From Holophagales bacterium (GTDB lineage: Bacteria; Acidobacteriota; Thermoanaerobaculia; Multivoradales; Multivoraceae), in assembly GCA_009836625.1 (NCBI GenBank), contig VXVC01000013.1, forward strand, positions 1 to 58,667: a stretch of 58,667 nt of DNA. The letters run 5' to 3'. This document shows positions 54,544 to 58,667 of this stretch, piece after piece. The translations under genes and the position numbers were made by a program. Within the stretch, counting starts at the first letter, position 1. Every line of letters begins with the position of its first letter. The notes under the pieces are model-generated. The model made no database searches and was not told the DNA's origin. It worked only from the letters and a program-made list of their open reading frames with translations.

Positions 54544-55620
54544 ATGCGGTTCCTCTTCAAGACCCACTACAACCAGGACATCGACCACCTCAAGCATGGT
54601 GGTGACCGGTTCTGGTACGGCCTGCTGCTGGTGCTCGTCGCCGCGGCGCCCGCGGCGCTCGGCACCTTCTATCTGGGCGAGCTCAACCTGGTGATGATCT
54701 ACGCCATCGCCGGCGTCGGTCTGATGCTGCTCGTTGGCTACACCGGCCAGGTGAGCCTGGGCCACGCGGCGTTTCTGGCGATCGGCGCCTATACCCACTC
54801 GCTCCTGCTGGGCGCCGGTCTCCCGTTCCTCCTCTCGATCGTCGCGGCGGTCCTGGTCTCGGCCCTCGTCGGCGCCGGCGTGGGGTGGATCGCGCTCCGG
54901 ATGACGGGCATCTATCTCGCCATCGCCACCCTGGCCTTCGCCATGCTGACCGAGCAGACGATCTCGCGCGCGGAATGGCTGACGGGAGGCTTTCGCGGCC
55001 TCGCCGTTCCGCAGGCGAGCCTCTTCGGGATGCCGCTCACGCAGGGCTGGCAGCACTACTACGTGACGCTCACGCTCCTCGTCGTGACGCTTCTCGCGGC
55101 GCTCAACATCCTGCGGTCCTCGACGGGAAGGGCCATGGTCGCCATCCGTGACTCGGAGATCTCGGCGGAGAGCGTCGGCATCAACCTGGCCGTGTACAAG
55201 ACCCTCGCTTTCGCTCTCAGCGCCGGCATCACCGGTCTCGCCGGCGCTCTCTTCGCGCATCGCCTCGGCTACCTCTCGCCCGACGCCTTCACGTTCCTCA
55301 TCTCCCTGCAGCTCCTCCTGATGGTGGTGGTTGGCGGGGTCGGCTCGATGCGGGGCGTCATCTACGGGGCGCTCTTCATCGGCTTCCTGCCTCAACTCCT
55401 CGCCATCGCCCGCGACACGCTGCCGCCGCAGATCGCGCAGGCTCCCGGCCTCGAGCCGGGCATCTTCGGCCTCATCCTGGTGCTGGTGATCCTCTTCGAG
55501 CCTCAGGGCATCTTCGGCCGCTGGCTCAAGATCAAGAGCTACTTCCAGTTGTTCCCGCTCTACCGCCGGGCGACGCACCGGCGCCAGAAGACCTACCTGC
55601 GCACGGAGCGACTGAGGTGA
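54544..55620 (+). CDS. livM: Branched-chain amino acid-type ABC permease LivM
   Basis: ATG 54544 gives 358 residues with a cytoplasmic N-terminal stretch of about 25 and eight or more membrane helices. IYAIAGVGLMLLVGYTGQVSLGHAAFLAIGAYTHS is the LivM core and GVGSMRGVIYGALFIG the EAA-like loop. It pairs with LivH and is coupled to LivG by a 4-base overlap. The substrate may be a branched-chain amino acid, an amide or another carboxylate. Confidence 0.9.
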   Translation: MRFLFKTHYNQDIDHLKHGGDRFWYGLLLVLVAAAPAALGTFYLGELNLVMIYAIAGVGLMLLVGYTGQVSLGHAAFLAIGAYTHSLLLGAGLPFLLSIVAAVLVSALVGAGVGWIALRMTGIYLAIATLAFAMLTEQTISRAEWLTGGFRGLAVPQASLFGMPLTQGWQHYYVTLTLLVVTLLAALNILRSSTGRAMVAIRDSEISAESVGINLAVYKTLAFALSAGITGLAGALFAHRLGYLSPDAFTFLISLQLLLMVVVGGVGSMRGVIYGALFIGFLPQLLAIARDTLPPQIAQAPGLEPGIFGLILVLVILFEPQGIFGRWLKIKSYFQLFPLYRRATHRRQKTYLRTERLR

Positions 55621-56378
55621 GCTACCTCGCCGTCGAGGACCTGTCGATCAGCTTCGGGGGCATTCGTGCCGTCGACGACGTGAGCTTCGAGGTCGAGGAG
55701 GGCGAGGTGTTCGCCATCATCGGACCGAACGGAGCCGGCAAGACGACGCTCTTCAACCTGGTGAGCGGCATCTACTTCCCCGACGCCGGGAGCGTTCGTT
55801 TCGCGGGCCGCGACATCACTTCGCTGCCGGCGCATCGCATCGCACCGCTCGGCCTCGCGCGCACCTTCCAGAACATCGAGCTCTTCGAGCACGCCACCGT
55901 TCTGCAGAACCTGCTCATCGGCCGTCATGTCCACCGGCGCTCGACGGCGCTGTCCCATCTCCTGTTCCTCCCCGCGGTGAGGCGGGAGGAGCTCGAGCAC
56001 CGGCGCCGCGTGGAAGACGTCATCGACCTCCTCGAGCTCGCCCACTACCGCGAGCAGAGGATCGCGAACCTGCCCTACGGGGTGCGCAAGGTCGTGGAGG
56101 TGGGCCGCGCGCTCTGCCTGGAGCCGAAGCTGCTGCTCCTCGACGAGCCGACCTCCGGGCTGAACCCCGAGGAGAGCGAGGACATGGGATTCTGGATCGA
56201 GGACATCAACCGCGACCTCGGCGTCACGGTGGTCATGGTGGCGCACGACATGGGCCTCGTGAGCCGCGTGGCGGGGCGGGTGCTCGCCCTCAACGAAGGC
56301 CGCGTGATCGCGGAGGGCAGCGCCGCGGAGGTGCAGAAGAACCCCGCCGTCGTCGACGCCTACCTGGGAGCGGACTAG
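55617..56378 (+). CDS. livG: ABC transporter ATPase LivG
   Basis: A GTG start overlaps the LivM stop and gives 253 residues. Walker A is GPNGAGKTT, the signature position reads LPYGVRKVVEVGRAL and Walker B is LLLLDEPTSGLNP. ITSLPAHRIAPLGLARTFQN is typical of LivG. It drives the LivHM permease. The LivF gene follows immediately. Confidence 0.92.
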   Translation: MSYLAVEDLSISFGGIRAVDDVSFEVEEGEVFAIIGPNGAGKTTLFNLVSGIYFPDAGSVRFAGRDITSLPAHRIAPLGLARTFQNIELFEHATVLQNLLIGRHVHRRSTALSHLLFLPAVRREELEHRRRVEDVIDLLELAHYREQRIANLPYGVRKVVEVGRALCLEPKLLLLDEPTSGLNPEESEDMGFWIEDINRDLGVTVVMVAHDMGLVSRVAGRVLALNEGRVIAEGSAAEVQKNPAVVDAYLGAD

Positions 56379-57143
56379 GTGCTGCTCGAGCTCAAGAACG
56401 TCGAGACCTACTACGGTCCGATCATGGCGATCCGCGGCGTCAGCCTCGCGGTGCCCGAAGGCCGGATCGTCGCCGTTCTGGGCGCCAATGGCGCGGGCAA
56501 GACGACCATCCTCCGTACGATCTCCGGCGTGATGGATCCCCAGAAGGGCGAGATCCTCTTCGCCGGCGAGGACATCGCGCGTCGCGATCCCGACGCCGTC
56601 ATGCGCCTCGGCCTGAGCCACGTGCCGGAGGGCCGGGAGGTCTTTCCCTTCCTCTCAGTGAACGAGAACCTGCGAATGGGCGCCTACAGCCGCCGCGACC
56701 GCGCCCGCATCGCCGACGATCTCGAGCGCGTCTACGACTACTTCCCGGCGCTAGCCGATCGGGGCTCGCAACAGGCGAGCCAGCTCTCCGGCGGCGAGCA
56801 GCAGATGCTCGCCATCGGACGTGCCCTGATGGCGCATCCGAGGATGCTGCTGCTCGACGAGCCGTCGCTCGGGCTGTCTCCGATCCTGGTCCACCAGATC
56901 TTCGAGATCATCAACCGCATCAACGAGGAGCAGGGCATGACGATCCTCGTCGTCGAGCAGAATGCCCACGTCGCGCTGCGACACTCGCACTACGGCTACG
57001 TGCTCGAGAACGGACGGGTGGTCATGGACGACACGTGCGAGAAGCTCGAGAGTTCGCCGGACATCCAGGAGTTCTATCTCGGGATGAAGGACCAGATGCC
57101 GAGAGGGGTCCGCCGGTGGAAGAAGCGGAAGACCTGGAGGTGA
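56379..57143 (+). CDS. livF: ABC transporter ATPase LivF
   Basis: A GTG immediately after the LivG stop gives 254 residues. Walker A is GANGAGKTT, the signature is LSGGEQQMLAIGRALM and Walker B is MLLLDEPSLGL. LSHVPEGREVFPFLSVNENLRMG is the LivF-specific segment. It ends a few bases before the acyl-CoA synthetase gene, which suggests a shared transcript. Confidence 0.92.
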   Translation: MLLELKNVETYYGPIMAIRGVSLAVPEGRIVAVLGANGAGKTTILRTISGVMDPQKGEILFAGEDIARRDPDAVMRLGLSHVPEGREVFPFLSVNENLRMGAYSRRDRARIADDLERVYDYFPALADRGSQQASQLSGGEQQMLAIGRALMAHPRMLLLDEPSLGLSPILVHQIFEIINRINEEQGMTILVVEQNAHVALRHSHYGYVLENGRVVMDDTCEKLESSPDIQEFYLGMKDQMPRGVRRWKKRKTWR

Positions 57144-57145
57144 GG

Positions 57146-58667
57146 ATGGGCGGCCCCGAATCGAACCCCGATCTCGTGCGTGAGACGCGCACGGCCGACG
57201 ACGGCCGCGAGCTCGTGTTCTGGCGCGACACCAGCTTCGCCGGCACCGTGCCGACGATGTTCTGGAACCGCGTCGAGAAGTACGGCGACCGCATCGCGAT
57301 GCGGGAGAAGGACTTCGGCATCTGGCAGGACGTCTCCTGGCGCACCTTCGGCGAGAAGGCGCGCCATACGGGGCTGGCGCTGCGGTCGCTCGGCTTCGGC
57401 AAGGGCGACGTCGCCTGCATCCTCTCCAACACGATCACCGAGTGGATGTTCGCCGACATGGGGGTGCTCGGCGCCGGCGGCGTGTGCGCGGGGATCTACC
57501 CGACGGATGCGGCCGAGCAGGTGGACTACCTGGTCAACGACTCGGGCTGCAAGGTGATGTTCGTCGAAGACGAGGAGCAGCTCGACAAGGTGCTCGAGGT
57601 GCGCGAAGAGTGCCCGACGCTCGAGCAGATCGTCATCTTCGACATGGAGGGCCTGCGGGACTTCGAGGATGCGCGGGCCATGAGCTACGACGACCTGCTC
57701 GCGCTCGGACGCGAACAGGACGAGCTCCAGCCCGAGGCCTGGGCCGAGTGCCTCGAGCTGGCGCAGCCCGAGGACCTCGCGATCCTCGTCTACACCTCCG
57801 GCACCACCGGGCCTCCGAAGGGGGCGATGATCAGCCACCACAACCTCGTGTTCCAGTGCGTCAACGCCCCGCACGTCCTCTCGCAGAACGAGGACGACGA
57901 GCGCATGGCCTTCCTGCCGCTATGCCACATCGCCGAGCGGATCTTCGTCTACGGCTCCCTCTACACCGGCACGAAGCTGAACTTCGTCGAGAATCCGGAG
58001 ACGGTGCCCGAGAACGCCCAGGAGATCCAGCCGACGCTGTTCTTCTCGGTGCCGCGCGTGTGGGAGAAGTTCTATTCGGCCATCAGCATCGCCCTCTCCG
58101 ACGCCACCTCCTTGCAGAAATGGGCCTACGAAAAGGCGATAGGGATCGGGTTCAAGCGAGCGGACAAACGCCTCGCGGGCGAGAAGCCGGGGGCGCTCCT
58201 GGAGTTCGCCTACCGCGTCGGCGATGCGCTCGTGCTGCGCAACATCCGCAGGTTCCTGGGCCTCGACCGCTGCCGCTGGATCGGCACCGGGGCCGCGCCG
58301 ATCTCACCCGATCTGATCCGCTGGTATCTCGCACTCGGCATCGACATGGTGGAGGGCTACGGCCAGACCGAGAACACCGGCATCGCCTCCATCCTGGAGC
58401 CGGGCGAGATCAGGCCCGGCACCGTCGGCCGCTCCGTTCCCTACGGCGAGATCAGGATCTCCGCGGAGGGCGAGATCCTGATCCGCGGAGAGTTCGTCTT
58501 CATGGGTTACCTCAACCAGCCGGAGAAGACGGCCGAGACGATTCGTGACGGGTGGCTCCACACCGGCGACGTCGGCGAGATCGACGACGAGGGCTTCCTC
58601 AAGATCACCGACCGCATGAAGGACATCATCATCACGGCCGGCGGCAAGAACATCACGCCGAGCGAGA
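57146..58667 (+). CDS. Long-chain acyl-CoA synthetase (AMP-forming), 3' end outside window
   Basis: The frame from ATG 57146 runs off the window without a stop (507 codons visible); a GTG at 57116 is an alternative start. YTSGTTGPPKGAMISHHNL is the AMP-binding P-loop, VEGYGQTENTG the A5 core, and WLHTGDVGEIDDEGFLKITDR with KDIIITAGGKNITPSE the A7-A8 region. It resembles FadD15-like long-chain acyl-CoA synthetases. Coupling to livHMGF suggests that the transported acid could be CoA-activated after uptake, which is an inference. Confidence 0.9.
   Translation, partial: MGGPESNPDLVRETRTADDGRELVFWRDTSFAGTVPTMFWNRVEKYGDRIAMREKDFGIWQDVSWRTFGEKARHTGLALRSLGFGKGDVACILSNTITEWMFADMGVLGAGGVCAGIYPTDAAEQVDYLVNDSGCKVMFVEDEEQLDKVLEVREECPTLEQIVIFDMEGLRDFEDARAMSYDDLLALGREQDELQPEAWAECLELAQPEDLAILVYTSGTTGPPKGAMISHHNLVFQCVNAPHVLSQNEDDERMAFLPLCHIAERIFVYGSLYTGTKLNFVENPETVPENAQEIQPTLFFSVPRVWEKFYSAISIALSDATSLQKWAYEKAIGIGFKRADKRLAGEKPGALLEFAYRVGDALVLRNIRRFLGLDRCRWIGTGAAPISPDLIRWYLALGIDMVEGYGQTENTGIASILEPGEIRPGTVGRSVPYGEIRISAEGEILIRGEFVFMGYLNQPEKTAETIRDGWLHTGDVGEIDDEGFLKITDRMKDIIITAGGKNITPSE

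Noticed and set aside
1..58667. CRISPR arrays, rRNA or tRNA genes, insertion sequences with transposases
   Set aside because: No regularly spaced direct repeats, conserved RNA signatures or transposase-like proteins were recognised when reading both strands.

Overview
The window is high-GC bacterial DNA, gene-dense on both strands. It has Gram-negative hallmarks: a 1060-residue TonB-dependent receptor with an N-terminal carboxypeptidase-regulatory-like domain, lipoprotein signals and a twin-arginine signal. The receptor type, the paired serine hydrolases and the exported sugar-acid and glycoside enzymes suggest an uncultured Acidobacteriota-like heterotroph. That placement is an inference; no rRNA or ribosomal protein gene is present to test it.

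Layout. 1-8770: four tightly packed + strand genes for exported proteins (enolase-superfamily dehydratase, PhoD-like phosphatase, LamG/beta-propeller protein, beta-helix fused to an HpcH-type aldolase). A family of hairpin-rich palindromic repeats is threaded through this operon; three copies are translated as part of signal-peptide regions. 8834-19139: a defence island. It holds a compact DNA-phosphorothioation-like operon (dndA, dndC, a DUF262/DUF1524 nuclease, a GIY-YIG protein and dndB, but no dndD or dndE), then a ubiquitin-like conjugation operon (Ubl, DUF6791-ThiF E1, DUF6527) divergent from an XRE regulator plus ImmA/IrrE protease. 19150-23196: a mixed zone with an enoyl-CoA hydratase, PD-(D/E)XK nuclease, HigA-like regulator, hypothetical genes and two decayed gene fragments. 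23248-32166: an ArsR/AHSA1/haloalkane dehalogenase operon, a NYN-domain protein, an STM4504/CBY_0614-type abortive-infection-like gene, an ArsR/VOC/membrane operon, and several small or truncated antitoxin-like genes.

32330-39450: two class-C-beta-lactamase-like serine hydrolases, the TonB receptor and a TetR regulator. 39458-42595: an operon of CitE-like lyase, CaiB-type CoA transferase and two MaoC hydratases, the enzyme set expected for mesaconyl-CoA/citramalyl-CoA chemistry. 42637-46692: a fifth palindromic repeat, a TraB/GumN-like protein, a CsaA-like tRNA-binding protein, an SCP2-like/membrane/alpha-beta hydrolase operon, a PNPOx-like protein and a solitary HicB. 46824-52267: acyl-CoA dehydrogenase, AAA/DUF4143 ATPase, MmgE/PrpD protein and aldehyde dehydrogenase. 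52350-53585: a probable selenoprotein of the GrdB-like family, with an in-frame UGA giving UxxC and a SECIS-like hairpin just downstream. 53654-58667: a branched-chain-amino-acid-type ABC transporter (livHMGF) followed by a long-chain acyl-CoA synthetase cut by the window end.

The strongest candidates for something new are (i) the dndA-dndC-DUF262/DUF1524-GIY-YIG-dndB module lacking dndD/dndE, (ii) the palindromic repeats inserted in frame at the N-termini of three consecutive exported proteins, and (iii) the selenoprotein that would be split in two by standard gene calling.
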